This document shows, in pieces, positions 46,770-58,908 of a stretch of DNA of 59,283 nt. The stretch is from Calycina herbarum (lineage: Eukaryota; Ascomycota; Leotiomycetes; Helotiales; Pezizellaceae). Location of the stretch: NCBI GenBank assembly GCA_001414485.1, contig LLEY01000269.1, positions 1 through 59,283 on the forward strand, read 5' to 3'. Below the pieces are notes generated by a model. It saw only the letters and a program-made list of their open reading frames with translations, made no database searches and was not told the DNA's origin. The first letter of the stretch is position 1. Each line of letters starts with the position of its first letter. Both the position numbers and the translations under genes were made by a program.

Positions 46770-46960
46770 TCTATATATAAGTATAATTCCAAATACTGCT
46801 TTAGACTATAGCTGCTTTATAGCCGGATATACGTGTTTCTAATTCTATAACCGGATTCTTATATAGCCGAACGGATATATATAGTGCCGTGTTTCTAATC
46901 TATAACCGGGTCCTTAGACAGCTGAAGCGGATAGATCTAATACTATACTAAATCGGATCT
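46770..46960. repeat. Two imperfect direct repeats with CCGG/CCGAA motifs
   Basis: Units near 46815-46880 and 46883-46945 share CGTGTTTCTAAT, CTATAACCGG and an AGCCGAACGG/AGCTGAAGCGG segment. Short inverted CGGAT/ATCCG pairs continue to 46970. Could be the end of a DNA transposon or part of the copia 5' untranslated region; unresolved. Confidence 0.4.
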
Positions 46961-48506
46961 TTATATATCCGAACTACGTCTAGGATATTTAGACTACTAG
47001 ACTTATTTAGTACAAGTATAAGTACTTAGCTAGTACTAGCGTAAGTGCTTATTATATACTAATAATGTTTAAGAGGCTTAATAGTAACTTCGTAGGATTT
47101 ATATCTAAGAAGTACGATAAACTAGTAAAAGATTTATCTAAAATTAATATAGATATACTTATAGCTGAACTTATATCAGAAGAAGCTAGAATAGAATCTA
47201 GTAATAATTTAGAAGCTAACAAAGCTAAGAAAGTGAATAAAGCTATAAACAAAGGAAATAAGATTCTTATCTATACTTACTATAATAAGAGAGAACATAT
47301 AATATCTAAGTGTTTTATACTATACTCTGAATTAAAACCAAGTAAGAAGTCTAATAATAATACTAGTAATACTATACTAAATACTTCTTATAAAGTATCT
47401 AAAGAATCTAAAGTTATACTAGACTCTAGTTGTGACGGTTCTGACCGTCACGTGTCATTCATATCACGTGGCTACCTTAGCGAACCACATTTTGTATTTA
47501 GACTCGAGCTCTCTCGAGCTCTCCTCTTCTCCTCAGCTTAGAATCTTCGAATAAGACAGTTCTACGATTCCACAACCTACACCGTGGACCGTCCGCCTTA
47601 CGCGGGCCACACTTCGTACGTGTCGTCACACTAGTACTATAGAATACTATACGTCTAATAAAGACTAGATTCTTAACTTTAAATCTATTAAAGGATCTAC
47701 TATTAGTATAGTAGACGGTACTAAGCTACCTATACTAGGAGTTAGTATAATAGCGATAATAAGCTCTAACTAAAAGTGGTTTTAATATTAGTATAGGTAA
47801 TATAAACATATACGCGTATAGTAAATTAACAGACGCGACTATAAATACGAACTAGGAATATAACGCCTATTATCTTAATATTAATATCGATTATCAGAGA
47901 CTTGAAAAGACTATATATATAGTAAAGGCAAAAGAACTTAATATCGACGTACTATATCGACGACTAAATTATATTAATATCGAGTCTTTATTAAAAACTA
48001 TATTACCTACTAAAGGATATACTATTAATTCTAAAAGTAAGAAAGTACTAGACGATTATAAAAACTATTATAAAGGAAAGATAACTAAAACTATAAGTTA
48101 TATTCTCTTAAGTAGTTATAACTTCGAACTATTAGAATACTTTGATATAGATACTCTAGGTCTACTTAGGATTAAAGGACTTCTAGGCGAGATATATACT
48201 CTTATATATACTTGTTATAAAAGTAGAGCTATATTTATATATACTATAAAGTATAAATTAGAAGGCTTTAATAAACTAGTAGAAACTAATAACTTATTAA
48301 AAAATCATTTTAGTAAGAGTATTAAAGGTCTATACTTAGATAACGCTAAGGAATTTAAGTCTAATAAGTAGAATACTTATATTAAAGACTAAGGTATTAT
48401 ATATAACTATACTAGTCTATATATCTCTGAATAAAAAAGTATAGTAGAAAGACTTAATCGATATTTAATAGAACGTATAATTACTATATATTCTAAAAAA
48501 TCTATA
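46961..48506 (+). pseudogene. Ty1/copia gag-protease-integrase remnant
   Basis: The gag part includes FVGFISKKYDKLVKDLSKIN and the knuckle TYYNKREHIISKCFILY (former CCHC, one Cys now Tyr) near 47270-47325. The protease is split by a 200-bp solo LTR: KVILDSS on the left and EYYTSNKD on the right, from an ILDSGATEH-like motif. Integrase near 48330-48480 shows YLDNAKEFKSNK and KSIVERLNRYLIERII. The element is cut at 48506 by a pogo end, so RT and RNase H are missing. The gag frame is open for over 120 codons, less mutated than gypsy sequences. Confidence 0.8.
47431..47630. mobile_element. 200-bp unmutated solo LTR, target duplication CTAGT
   Basis: TGTGACGG to CGTCACA, exactly 200 bp, with exact CTAGT on both sides (47426-47430 and 47631-47635). 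It keeps many CpA/TpG sites and a balanced composition (for example CCGTGGACCGTCCGCC), in strong contrast to the copia gag around it. It begins with an inverted repeat TGTGACGG...CCGTCACG. Contains a repeated CTCGAGCTCT motif near 47503-47522. No internal region of this family is present in the window, so its orientation cannot be fixed. Confidence 0.85.
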
Positions 48507-48982
48507 ACGTAGTATACTAGGACCTCGGATACTCTAGGACCTCGGACACTTTTCCTTACCCTACTACCTAGATTTAAGATTAAATCACTATAATATATAA
48601 CATTTACTTAAACTACTTGAAATCTAATAAACTAATTATATCTATAGCTTTATAACACGTTCGCGTATTATAACCACTCTTTCCGTAAGTTCTATAACGT
48701 CGAATAGTCGATTGCCTCTTATTTTAATCACTCTTCCTAGAACACTTATTCTTTTATACTTGCTCCTTAGTATCCCGCTAAGCTAATATATCCTATATAT
48801 CCTCTATAGTAAGTATACCTCCTTAATAGACCCGGGTCTTTTTAGCTCTACAACGTTTACTAAGTGCCTTATTTGCCTTATAAAGAGTCTAGACTTCGGC
48901 TGTTAATAAAGTTATCTTATAAGCTATTATCTCTGTACCTTTAGCTAATATAGCTACTATCTCGAAAATAGAAGTTAGTAAG
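48507..48982 (-). mobile_element. pogo/Fot1-like element, one end only
   Basis: Starts ACGTAGTATACTAGGACCTCGG after a TA dinucleotide. The inverted-repeat region repeats TAGGACCTCGGA twice. The minus strand has the C-terminal transposase block (near 48870-48790), similar to 3250-3130. The other end is missing: an LTR1 begins at 48983. Confidence 0.7.
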
Positions 48983-49528
48983 TGTTAAAATAGTTATATA
49001 AGAGAGCAGAAGGCAGAAGTCAAGGGTATATATTATATGTATTTATATATATATATTTTAAGTATCTATAAGTATATGTCCTAGGTAGACGTCCTAGGAG
49101 CTAGTTATATACACATGTGTACAAAGGACTCTTTGTATATACGTATGCGAAATACGTATACAGTGTACAAAGGACTCTTTGTATATACGTATGCGGAATA
49201 CGTATACGGTGTACAAAGGACTCTTTATATATACGTATACGGCATACGCTATAAAACGCCACTTCCGTAAACGGAATACGTATGCGGAAGTATATGTAAT
49301 TAATATATAAAACTTAACGCGTTGCTCTAGAGTGCTCTAGACATATCAGAACCGCGAGGTCACGTGATATTATAACTAAGCTTAGCTTTTAAGTCTATAT
49401 ACACTTAAGCACGTATGTCTAAGTATACTAGATGCTAATATATAAATTATTTATAATAAAGTATTTTCTTTAGGTATTAATTATACTTAATCTCTTATAT
49501 TTATACTATTTATTTATATATTATTATA
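48983..49528 (-). mobile_element. LTR1 between pogo end and LINE
   Basis: TGTTAAAATAGTT to TTATTATA, long form with three 46-bp units. The left flank GTAAG is pogo and the right flank CAAAC is LINE. Mismatched; a junction copy. Confidence 0.75.
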
Positions 49529-51155
49529 CAAACCTACTCGCGATATTAAAGAATATAGAAGTAAACTATAGAATACTCGAAGTAGCTTAGAAAGTATATA
49601 ATAAGTAGGCGAATAAGCGAGGCATAGCTTTTAGCCTAGAAAAGATAGTACTTATATACTTTATAAGAACGAGGGTACTATAGAAAGAAATAGTTCAGTT
49701 TAGAGAAGCGAGGCTTACGCTAGTCGAGTACGTAAGGTTCCTAGAGGTAAAGCTTAATAGAAAGCTAAACTAGAAAGCGTACTAGAAGAGAGTATAGAAG
49801 AAGCTTATAACGTAAACCTTTGTACTTACGAGACTAGCTAGAAAGATATAGTATATAGACTACTACCGAGTAAGGTAAATATACGCGGTAGTAATAAGAA
49901 GCACGATTATATATAGAGCGTTAGCGTAGTACTATATAATACTAAAGAGAGAGAGCGTAAAAGAGATAGTAAGAAGCTTCTCTGTATAATAGTTAAAGTG
50001 CCTACGAGTAGTAATAGAGGTATATAAGGCTACCCTAGTATAGAGCCTCGAGGTAGAGGTAGACTATATACTAATTAACCTATATCTTAACCTAAGAGTA
50101 GCCGCGTTTAAAAGAAAGTTCTAAGCGTCTAAACTAGGAAAGCTAATCTAAAACGCTTATAAGTATATAGCTGCGCGACTAAGAAGAAGAAGAGAAAAAC
50201 TATTAAAGGTAGGAAAGGTAATACTATACTCCTAGAGAGCGAGACAGGAGTAGAAAGGAAAGTGAGGAATAGAAGAAGAGAGGTTCGAGTATAGCGCTAT
50301 ACTTGAAGAATAGAGAAAGCGCCTAGAAGCCTAGAGAAAGAGAATTTAGGAAAAGAACTCTACGCGATATATAGAAGTGTTAGACAAGGTAGACCTCGAC
50401 GATTAGGAGCTATAGAAGGTTTATAAGAGGCTTGCTAAAGTAAAGAGCTTACTACTCGTATAAGCACTAACGAGAGTAATAGAGCTTAATACCTTCCTCT
50501 TCTTAAGAAAAGTACTAGACTAGCTTATACTATAGTATATATACGTAGGTAGTAGAGAGATAGTAGAGTATCTTATACTGTTTTACTACGAGATTCTATA
50601 AGAGAGAGAAGCGTTTATAAGAGCCCTTAGAAAGCGGATCAGGGACCTTAGAGAGCTAAGAGAGGCGCTAGCGAATAGAAAACTAGCGCTAAGGATTACT
50701 ACTTAGCTACTAGAGCTAGGAAGACTCTAGGAGTATAGGCTCGCGCTAGAATTACTAGAGAAAGATAGAGAGAAGAATAAGAAGGAGGTAAAAGAGAGAG
50801 AGAAAGAAGAGAAGGCAGCTAAGGCGCGCTAAAAGGCAAGGCCTAGGCTTAGGCTGTTCTAAGAGAGCGCTTAAGAAGCGCCAGAGACGGTAGGTATACC
50901 TATAGACCTTATACTACTAATAAACGCTTTAGTAGCTAAGCACTTTAACCTACTACCTTTTATATTACTAAGTTAGAGAGACGAGCTCTGAATAGACAGT
51001 AGTAAAACCTAGAAGAGAGAGTCGTACGCTCGAGAGAAAGCTTAAGAAGCGACGGAGAACGAGCTAAAAGACTTTGTAAACTAGAATAGAAGATATACTA
51101 CTTACTCTTAGAGCTTGGTCTACGGCCTACGTAGCGTAAGAATAATAATAATAAT
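49529..51155 (+). pseudogene. LINE 3' part (RT C-terminal region), copy 1
   Basis: Colinear with 56080-57687 of the other copy: ADKRGIAFSLEKT-like block near 49610, KKLIT*TFVLTRLARK near 49800, and a Cys/His zinc-like motif near 50540-50590 where relatives have CxCG...EtveHl...C. Ends at GCGTAAGAATAATAATAATAATA, an (AAT)n tail. Inserted in gypsy A integrase; its left part is cut by an LTR1. Confidence 0.75.
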
Positions 51156-52200
51156 AGACTTATAGTAATAGTTAAGGAAGTAATAATAGAGTATAATACC
51201 TACGCTAGGAATAAGACTTCTTACTATATATCTTATAGCTAGATAAATACTACTCTAATACTATAAGTATCTTATAAGTTAATATCTTAGGATTTTATTA
51301 TTAAACTACTAAAATCTAAGGATCTAATAATAGGAGTTAAGTACGACTTAACTCTAGTTATTATAAAACGACTTATAAAATACATAATTTTAGTACTATA
51401 TATAGAGTTAAGTATAGCTAAGGAATTAGCTTTTATATTTCTTAAAGAAGTAGTCTTAAGATATAGACTACTAAAAGAGATTCTCTTAGATAGAGATAAG
51501 CTCTTTATCTTAAAATTCTAGATAGCTCTTATAAAACGATTAAGAGTGAAAAGGAAGCTATCTATAGCTTTTTATCTATAGACGAATAGAGAGAACAAAA
51601 GTATAAATTAAGTAGTTAAAATATATCTTTATTACTATATAAACTACTAGTAAGATAATTAGGTTAAATTACTACTACTAGTATAATTCGTTTATAATAG
51701 TTTAATAATAGATATAATACTAGTTATACTATTTTATACTAACTTTAGATATAAATTAATAATATATTAAGAACTATTAACTTTAATAATAAATAACTAA
51801 CTTACTTAAATTCAAGTCTTAAAAATCAAAGAACTATATAAGAAACTAGTAGAAGATTTATAATTCGTAGTAGAACGTAATATATACTACTATAATAAAC
51901 AACGTAGTTAAGAGCTAATATTAAAAGAGAGAGATAAAGTTTACTTAGTATAGAGAAATATTAATACTAAAAGACTAAGTAATAAACTAGACTATAAGAA
52001 ACTAGAACTATTTAGAATTAAATAAGTTAGAGGATCTTTAAATTATAAATTAATACTACTATAAATAATAAATATATGCCTAGTATTCTATATATCTCTA
52101 CTTAGACTAGTACTACTAGAAGCACTACTAGCTTCACTTACGGAAATCTAACCTATTAATCTAAATACTAAATACGAAGTCGAAAGAATTTTAGACTACT
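51156..52200 (+). pseudogene. Gypsy A integrase to chromodomain fragment
   Basis: Colinear with 38132-39165 of the complete gypsy A: integrase core, the LKERDKVYLV-like segment near 51920, and the start of the chromodomain (KYEVERILDYYI near 52170). Ends where similarity to gypsy A stops, near 52200. Confidence 0.7.
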
Positions 52201-52467
52201 ATATTAGAAAAACTAGTCGTTTATTTCTATAATAGAGAATAGAGAGCGAGCTTATCTAGACTACTACTTAGGTTACTATCTAAAACTAATCTATTATTAA
52301 TAAGAGAGCTATCTCTCTTGTTTATAGTTCTATCTCTAACTTCGAAGACTATATTATTTAAAGACTAGTCCTCCGCTATAAAGCTCTCCTTTCGTAGCGT
52401 AGTATATAGTAGTTATTCGATAAAGAGAAGGTTATAGTCGTTATCGTTTTCGTTGTTATTAGTAACT
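52201..52467. other. Unassigned sequence left of LINE copy 2
   Basis: RIP-like. No motif recognised. It continues at 57703 across the LINE insertion. Confidence 0.4.
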
Positions 52468-52619
52468 ATACTATTCTCTACTATAAAGTTATATCTTAAG
52501 AGAGAACTTTTCGAAATTAACAAAGTAACTCTAAAAGCTTTAAAACATATTTAGACAACTGTTAGACAGTTAAGAAAGAGATTAAAACACTCTACGATTA
52601 TATTAAGTAATCGTAGTAG

Positions 52620-53830
52620 TAGTAGTAGAGAGATAGAAGGCTTATAAAGAGCCTCTATTCTCTCTCTTAGAGCGTTAGTAAACAACGACGGTATAATAAC
52701 GAATAAGAAGCAAAGTATAAAAGGTTAGAAGAGAGTACTAGACTACGTAGACGCGACAGAGAAGGGCCTAATCTAAATAATACTCGACTTAGTAATAGAG
52801 AAAAGAGGTATTAAAGTAATTATCGAAGCAGCGAGGAAGATGCTCGAGTATAGAAGGGCGAGAAAGAGAGAGAACGAAATAATAACTAGGGGAATCCTAT
52901 AAGAGGAGCTCGCGATCGTAGTAAGGAAGATAAAAGAAGGTATAAAGGAACGAGCTCTAACGTAGGTAGAGAGAGTTAAGATAGAAGAGCTATAGAGAGA
53001 GGCTAGAGCTACGCTATAAAGAGAATACGTTATACTAGCTAAGTATATAAGGGAAATCACGGTTAAGGCAGTAGGAATAGATAAGACGAAGGAAAAACTA
53101 TTACTAAAAGAGGTATTAGAGGCTATAAATATAGAAGGATATAGAGTAGAAGTAATCGCGGTAAGAAAGCTCTAAAGCAGCGACATTGTTATACAGTTTA
53201 AGGAAGAGAAGTAAGTAGTATATATAAGAGGCGACAGCTAAGTAAGAAAGGCGTTTAGACAAGAGGTAGTAGTAACTATAAGAACGCTCGTAGTACTTAT
53301 AAAGAGAGTTCTAGCGAATATACTCGAGAAAGAGACGGTAAATATACTATAAAGTATCTTATAAGCCTCTAGTATAAAAGTACTAAAGATTATATAATAA
53401 GGAAGTAGATATAGAGAGTACTAGAGATAAGATAGGCTAGCTCTGTAAAACTATATATTAGAGGTAGTAATAATTAAAGAGATAAGGAAGCTCTGCTTAA
53501 GAGAGATACTATAGGAAGTATAGTACTTCTTATATAAGAGATATATAGTAGAAGTGGTAGCTATAAGATACTTTAAATACTAGAAGTAAGACTATATAGT
53601 ACGCTTCTATAAATAAGATAAGAGATATACTTAGTACGTGTATAAGAAATACGAAGAGAGAGAAGAAGAGTACCTAAGTAAGAAGAATCTAAAAGAACAC
53701 TTAGTAAAGTGTAGGAATTATAGAGGAGAGTATCTAGTATTTATAAAAGAATACTAAGTAGGAGAGTAGTATTATAGATAAGTAAGAGAGCGATACCTAG
53801 ATAGACCTACCTCGTTTATAAGCTTATAAA
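52620..53830 (+). pseudogene. LINE ORF1 (nucleic-acid-binding gag-like protein)
   Basis: A Lys/Glu/Arg-rich N-terminal part (for example EAARKMLEYRRARKRENEII near 52830) is followed by YKVEVV-type strands and, near 53570-53770, Cys/His-rich knuckles now altered: FKY*K*DYIVRFYK*DKR, then YVYKKYEEREEEYLSKKN, HLVKCRNYRGEY. This is the layout of LINE ORF1 proteins, which coat the RNA. Stops are TAG/TAA. Confidence 0.7.
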
Positions 53831-54079
53831 GAGCGACGAGAGAAGTAGTAGTAATAATACTATATCTATTTACGTTTAACTATAAGAAGGGTATATAGAA
53901 CTTAAGAAAGAGACTAAGATAAGAATCTATATCTAGAAGACCGATAGACGTAAGTAAAGCAGGGCTTGTAAATAGAAGCGACCTTACCTAGTTTCTTAAG
54001 AGACTAAGGAGCTCTCTAAGCATAGTAAGAGAGTTAACCAACGACGAGATAGAAGGAACCTAAACCTCTATAGAACTAC

Positions 54080-57000
54080 TATAAGTGTAATAGTACTATA
54101 CTAGAACACGAGGAAGATACTAGAGGTACTCGACGCGGCTCTAAACTATAAGAAGGAATACGATATTCTTATAATTTAAGAGCTAGCGTAGAATAGCGTA
54201 AGAGACTCCCTAAGCTACTTATTAAGCTCGAGGTATAATATAATCTAGTTAGATAAAGCAATAGTACTCTTTATATATAAAAGATATTTAAAAGTAAGCT
54301 AGATATATAATACTAGTAAAAACTAGGTAAGCGTAATAATAGGCGAAGAAGTAAATAAAATAACAGTCTACTTAGTATATAACCTATAAATAGAGCGAAC
54401 GCTGATTAAGGATATACTTTAATAAGCGAGACTACGAAGAGCGCTCGTAGTAGGCGACCTTAACACGTACTATTCTCTCTAAGACATCTATAGGAGATAT
54501 AACTAGAACGTAGACCTTACTCTTAAACTTGCTATATAATAGGTACTTAAAAGAGACACGCCTTATAGCGAGGTTATCTAGAGAAGAGAGGGCTCTTATA
54601 ACTTTATAATTAACCTAGCCTTCTCTACTAAAAACGTAGCAACGTAGCAGGGGTCTTTAGATATACTAGGATCTGACTATATAGCTTAACTTCTTATAAT
54701 AGTAACTAGAGAAGAGAGATAAGCACCTTAAATACTTGGCTACAGCTGGAGGCTAATAGACGAAGTACTAGTAAAGGTAGAGGCTACTTGTCTTACGATA
54801 CTAGTAATCTAGAATATATAAGAGCTTAAGAGAGTTGTTAAGAAGCTTATAGAGGAACTTCAAAGGATAGCTCGAGCCTCGACGCTACTTTAAAAGCTAG
54901 ATAGAGGAAGAGCGTAACCTTAGTAGAATATAGAGGTTAAGAAAGCGTTAAGCAAAGCAAGAAATTATAAAAGAACTTAGAGAGAGCTATATATAAGAAG
55001 CTTTAAAAAGCAACTAGACAACGCTCTTTAAGAACTTCGAATAATAAGTAGAAAGGCAAAGATGAAGAGCTAGAGAGAGGCACTTATAGAGGTAGTAAAA
55101 GACGATAGAAAACTATAGATACTCGAGAAGTAGGTACGTCTTAAAAGATATATAAAACCTAAAGCACTAGTATTACTAACACTTACTTTGCTTAACGAAA
55201 CAAAAGACGACAACTACGAGGATAAGGCTCGTATTCTTATAAAGAAGTTCTTCTTAGAATTAACAGCTGTCTACTCGAGTATCTCTAATAGAGAATAGAG
55301 CTCTAAGAGCTTCTCTTAAAAGCACGAAGTAAGCTAGCGTATAACTAAAAAGTGTATTAAGAAGACTATAAGATCTACGCCGTAGAAGGCACTAGGGTTT
55401 AATATACTTATAAACGGCTTTCTAAAAGCTTACGATAAGCCGCTTTAAGAAGTGCTTATAGTAATAGCGGAAGCGAGCTTCTACTTATAATACTTCTTAT
55501 CTTACTTCTGCCGCGCGAAAGTAGTAGTACTTAGGAAACCAGGTAAAACAATAGAAGAATAAGGCAAAGCAGAGACCTACTAGCTAATAGTACTACTCTT
55601 GACTATAGGTAAGATTCTTAAGAAGGTAATAGTATAGAGGCTTATACAGCTTATAGAAGACGTAGTAATACTCCTAGGAATATAGATAGGTAACTAGAAG
55701 TACTAGAACACGGAACTAGCGATTAGAATAGTAATAGAGAGCGTATATATAGCGTAGAAGAATAAGAGTTATACGTCTCTAGCTTAGTTAGATATAGTAG
55801 AGGTATTTAACTAGATAGACTATACGTAGCTACTCTATACTCTAAGAGAGAAGGAAGTACTATAGTAGGTAGTAACCTAGATAGAAAGCTTCCTTTCTAG
55901 ATATAAGGCTACGCTATTCTTTAATAGACGGTTTATAGATAAAAGAGACCTAGGTTAAGAAGTACTATAAGAATCGATACTATCTCTAATACTTTTTATC
56001 CTCTTTGTCTTAATATTATATAATAACCTAGCGAGGATCGATAGGCTTATTATAGTAGGCTTTATAGACGATATAAACCTGCTTATAATATCTAAAAGCA
56101 CGGTAGTAAACTATAAAATACTCGAGGCGGCCTAGAGAGTATATAACAAGTAGGCGGATAAGCGAGGGATAGCTTTTAGCCTAGAAAAGACAGTGCTTAT
56201 ATACTTTATAAGAACACGCGCGCCGTAGAGAGAGATAGTTCGGTTTAGAGAGATAAGGCTTATACTAGTTAAGTACGTAAGGTTTCTAGGAGTAGAGCTC
56301 GATAGAAAGCTAAACTAGAAAGTATACTATGAAAGAGTACGGAAGAAGCTTATAACATAGACCTTTACGCTTATAAGGCTCGCTAGAAAGACGTAGAGCG
56401 TAGATTACTACTACGTAAGACAAATATACGTAGTAGTAATAAGAAGTGTAATTACGTATAGAGCGTTAGCCTAGTACTATACTACGCTAAAGAGAGGGAA
56501 CGTGAAAGGGATAGTAAGAAGCTTTCCTATATAATAATCGAAGTTCCTACGAGTAGTAATAAGAGTATATAAAGCTACTCTAGTTCGAAGTCTAGAGGTA
56601 GAGATAGATTACGTACTAATCGACCTATATCTTAACCTAAGAGTAGCTGCTTTTAAGAGGAAGTTCTAGATATCTAAACTAGGGATACTAATCTAGAGTG
56701 CTTATAAGCACGTAGCCGCGCGGCTAAGGAGAAGAAGAGAGAGGCCGTCGAAGGTAGGAAAGGCGATACTATACTCTTAGAGAGCGAGGAAGGAGTAGGA
56801 GAGAAAGTAAGGAGTAGAGAGAGCGGGATTCGAGTACAACGCTACGCTTATAAAGTAGTAGGAACGTCTAGAAGCTTAGAGGAAGAGAACCCGAGAGAAG
56901 AACCTAATATAGTATATAGAAGCGTTAGACGAGGCAGACCTAGAGAACTAGGAGCTACGGAAGGTCTATAAAGGGCTCGCTAAGGCGAAGAGCTTACTAC

Positions 57001-57590
57001 TCGTCTAGGCACGGACAGGGGTAATAGAGCTTAACGCCTTCTTCTTTATAAGAAGAGTACTAGACTAGCTAATACTATAGTATACGTGCGTAGATAGAAG
57101 AGAGACGATAGAATACCTGGTACTATTTTACTAGGATATTTTATAAGAAAAGGAAGCGCTTATAAGAGCTCTTAGGAAGCGAATCAGAGACCTAAGAGAG
57201 CTGAGAGGGGCGCTAGTAGATAGGAAGCTAGTGCTAAGGATTACTACTTAGCTACTCGGGCTCGGGAGGCTTCAGGAGTATAAGCTAGCGCTAGAATTAC
57301 TAGAGGATAAGAAGAAAAGCGAGGAAGAGGCGAGAGAGAGAGAGAAGATAGAAGAAAGAGCCGAGGCATATTAGAAGGTAAGGCTAAGGCTTTAGTAGTT
57401 TTAGAAAGGCGCTTAAGAAGCGTCTAAGGCGGTAAGTACGCCTCTTATATTACTAATACACGCTTTAGCAGTTAAGCACTTTAACCTACTCTCTTTTATA
57501 TTACCGAGTCGGAGAGAAGAGCTCCGAATAGACAGTAGTAGGAATCAAAGAAGGAGTATTATATACTCGAGGAGAAACTCGAGAAGCGTA
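54080..57590 (+). pseudogene. LINE ORF2 (endonuclease-reverse transcriptase)
   Basis: The endonuclease is recognisable by YDILII*EL near 54160 and VVGDLNTYYSL near 54450 (the family's GDFNxHH). The reverse transcriptase runs about 55380-56400 and has the active site IVGFIDDINLLI near 56057-56092, with both Asp still present. The C-terminal zinc-like motif TCVDRRETIEYLVLFY lies near 57085-57130. Gln and Trp codons are frequently TAG, so it is inactive. Confidence 0.75.
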
Positions 57591-57702
57591 GAAGAAGAGG
57601 CTATAAGGCTTTGTAAACTAGAAGAGAAGATATACTACTTACTCTTAGAGCTCGGCCTATAGTCTACGTAGCGTAAGAATAATAATAATACTATTCTCTA
57701 CT

Positions 57703-58498
57703 CTTAGATATCTAAGGTTAGTTACTATTACTACTAGCTTAAATATCTTAATCTTAGAACTTACCTCGGATTTTAAGCTCGTTACTTCTATAATCGTTAG
57801 CTGCTACTAATTACAGTGTACTAAGTTCTATACTACTCGGCTTAATACGTTAGAGTTTATTAAAGATACTAATTAGCTTCGAGACAGGTTTATAGTAACT
57901 TATTATACTCTTAGAACGCGGAGTAGCAAAAGTAGCTATCTCGAGCGCGTAGAAATAATTAGAAGTATTTAAGAAATTCTCTACTTACTACTAGCTATAT
58001 AAACTAGACTATAGAAAGATAGCAGATAGAAAGGAATTAGAGGACTTATATAAGCTTTTTATACTACTTTTATAGAACCGGAATACGCTCTACGGCTTAC
58101 TATATACTTCTAACGTACTCTTCTCTCTCTTCTTCTAACGTGTTCGCTATTAAAAATACCTTAGCGTTAATACTACTTCTTATATATATAGAGATCTACC
58201 GTAGCTATAAGGCTCTAAGATCTTTAATTCTACGCTCTTATACTAGAAGATACCTATTACTTATCCGCGGCTACTATCTCTACTTCGCTATCTACTATAA
58301 TCGACTAATCTTAGTATTCTTTCTTAATCGTTAGTAAGGCTATAAAAGACTAAGTAAGAAGGTAGTAGCGATCGAAGGAAAGAAGGAGTTATATATCCTC
58401 GGATACTACTGTATTCGTCTATTTAAAAGCTTTAAGTAGACTTATATATTATAGGTATACTCGTCGTTAGCGTCTCAGTTATTATATAAGTAGCTATT
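57703..58498. other. Unassigned host sequence right of LINE copy 2
   Basis: Continuation of 52201-52467. The plus strand has a 64-codon open stretch (58140-58334, YRSYKALRSLILRSYTRRYL) and AIEGKKELYILGYYCIRLFKSF near 58368-58435. The two are in different frames and neither matches a family I know. Probably a decayed element or gene. Confidence 0.4.
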
Positions 58499-58908
58499 TA
58501 TAGAATAAAAGTATAGATATAAGAGATATAAGAGATTAAGTAAAAATAATATCAGATATAATTCTATCTTAGTATCTAGTATACTTAGAGTCACGTGCTC
58601 GAGTATATATAGACCTACAGGTTAAGCCTAGTTAGGATGACTAAGCAGCTACTGATTTCCGACGCGTCTAGAACGCTCCAAGAGCAACGCGTTATTTTCG
58701 GATATTATTCTCTTTGTTCTTCTTTGTTCTAAAAAACTTCTTTATTCTAAGACTACTTCTATATCCGACATCCTTTCCGCATCCGGACATCCGCATTCGG
58801 ACATCACGTGACATATCCGCATTCGGAATCCTTTGTACATATGTCTATATAACTAGGCCCTGGAACAGATATATACATATATACATATATACATATATAA
58901 TATATATC
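58499..58908 (+). mobile_element. LTR2, 3' end replaced by LTR1
   Basis: TATAGAATAAAAG start as at 45346, better preserved here (GACATCCGCATTCGGACATCACGTGAC). It ends in the A/T tract at 58908, before the usual TTTTTATA terminus, where an LTR1 begins. Confidence 0.75.

Larger units (their letters stand above)
52483..57687 (+). mobile_element. Nearly complete LINE (non-LTR retrotransposon), Tad1/I-like
   Basis: 5205 bp between 15-bp direct repeats ATACTATTCTCTACT (52468-52482 and 57688-57702), a typical LINE target duplication. Ends with an (AAT)n tail after CTACGTAGCGTAAG, the same 3' end as copy 1. ORF1 and ORF2 are described separately. RIP has introduced TAG/TAA codons throughout. It is placed near the Tad1/I group on the two-ORF structure, the CCHC ORF1 and the endonuclease-RT order; the clade is an inference. 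Confidence 0.85.
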
